Assembly (NCBI GenBank): GCA_012511925.1 | Contig: JAAZFD010000182.1 | Span: 1 to 5,609, forward strand | Source: Clostridiales bacterium | GTDB taxonomy: Bacteria; Bacillota; Clostridia; Christensenellales; CAG-138 | Reading direction: 5' to 3' | DNA length: 5,609 nucleotides | Shown: one piece after another, positions 5,584 through 5,609 of the stretch | Position numbering within the stretch: position 1 is the first letter of the stretch | How the letters are laid out: every line of letters begins with the position of its first letter | Notes under the pieces: generated by a model | The model's input: the letters and a program-made list of their open reading frames with translations, nothing else | Told to the model about the DNA's origin: nothing | The model's database searches: none | Program-made: the position numbers and the translations under genes

Positions 5584-5609
5584 TTATTTAATCAGCTTTG
5601 CAGCATAGA
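5584..5609 (-). CDS. Possible last codons of a minus-strand gene (3' end only)
   Basis: One frame reads Y-A-A-K-L-I-K and stops at TAA (5584-5586), 14 bases before the terminator hairpin begins. Other frames also end within this stretch (S-M-L-Q-S stop; L-C-C-K-A-D stop), so the frame is a guess based on the lysine-rich tail and distance to the terminator. No product can be named. Confidence 0.35.

Overview
The window looks like a piece of a low-GC, spore-forming Firmicute, most likely an anaerobic clostridium of the gut or a similar habitat. Three things suggest this: a LysM-GH18 enzyme of the SleL/YaaH spore-cortex type, a secreted multidomain protein ending in a type I dockerin, and factor-independent terminators with sigma-A-like promoters. 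No species can be named from the sequence alone.

Layout. Bases 1-1260 (+) carry almost all of a SleL/YaaH-like spore peptidoglycan glucosaminidase; only its extreme N-terminus lies outside. Bases 1261-2245 contain no credible gene. They hold a dense field of repeats and hairpins: a decayed repeat copy whose hairpin probably terminates the glucosaminidase gene, a 45-bp palindromic repeat, an array of small hairpins joined by TGATAT-type boxes and closed by a strong terminator, then three near-identical 147-bp units, with a second copy of the 45-bp palindrome between units 2 and 3. Bases 2246-2328 (-) encode tRNA-Leu(GAG) with encoded CCA, a well-formed promoter and its own terminator. Bases 2440-5313 (-) encode a 957-residue exported protein: signal peptide, N-terminal Ig-like domain, caspase-like (clan CD) cysteine peptidase domain, two BIG2 domains, a jelly-roll domain, two InlB-type repeats and a dockerin. 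It has its own promoter, ribosome binding site and terminator. Bases 5394-5609 hold a probable gene remnant, a minus-strand terminator and perhaps the last codons of a gene entering from the right.

The genes appear to be independent transcription units. The glucosaminidase belongs to spore germination. The dockerin protein belongs to the cell surface or an extracellular complex. The most unusual part is the repeat field: each full 147-bp unit begins with a 22-bp exact copy of the 3' end of the adjacent tRNA-Leu gene, in the same orientation. This is the arrangement expected of attachment-site duplications, but with intervals of only 147-194 bp. One stem in the units shows three compensatory base-pair changes between copies, which points to selection on, or copying of, a folded structure.
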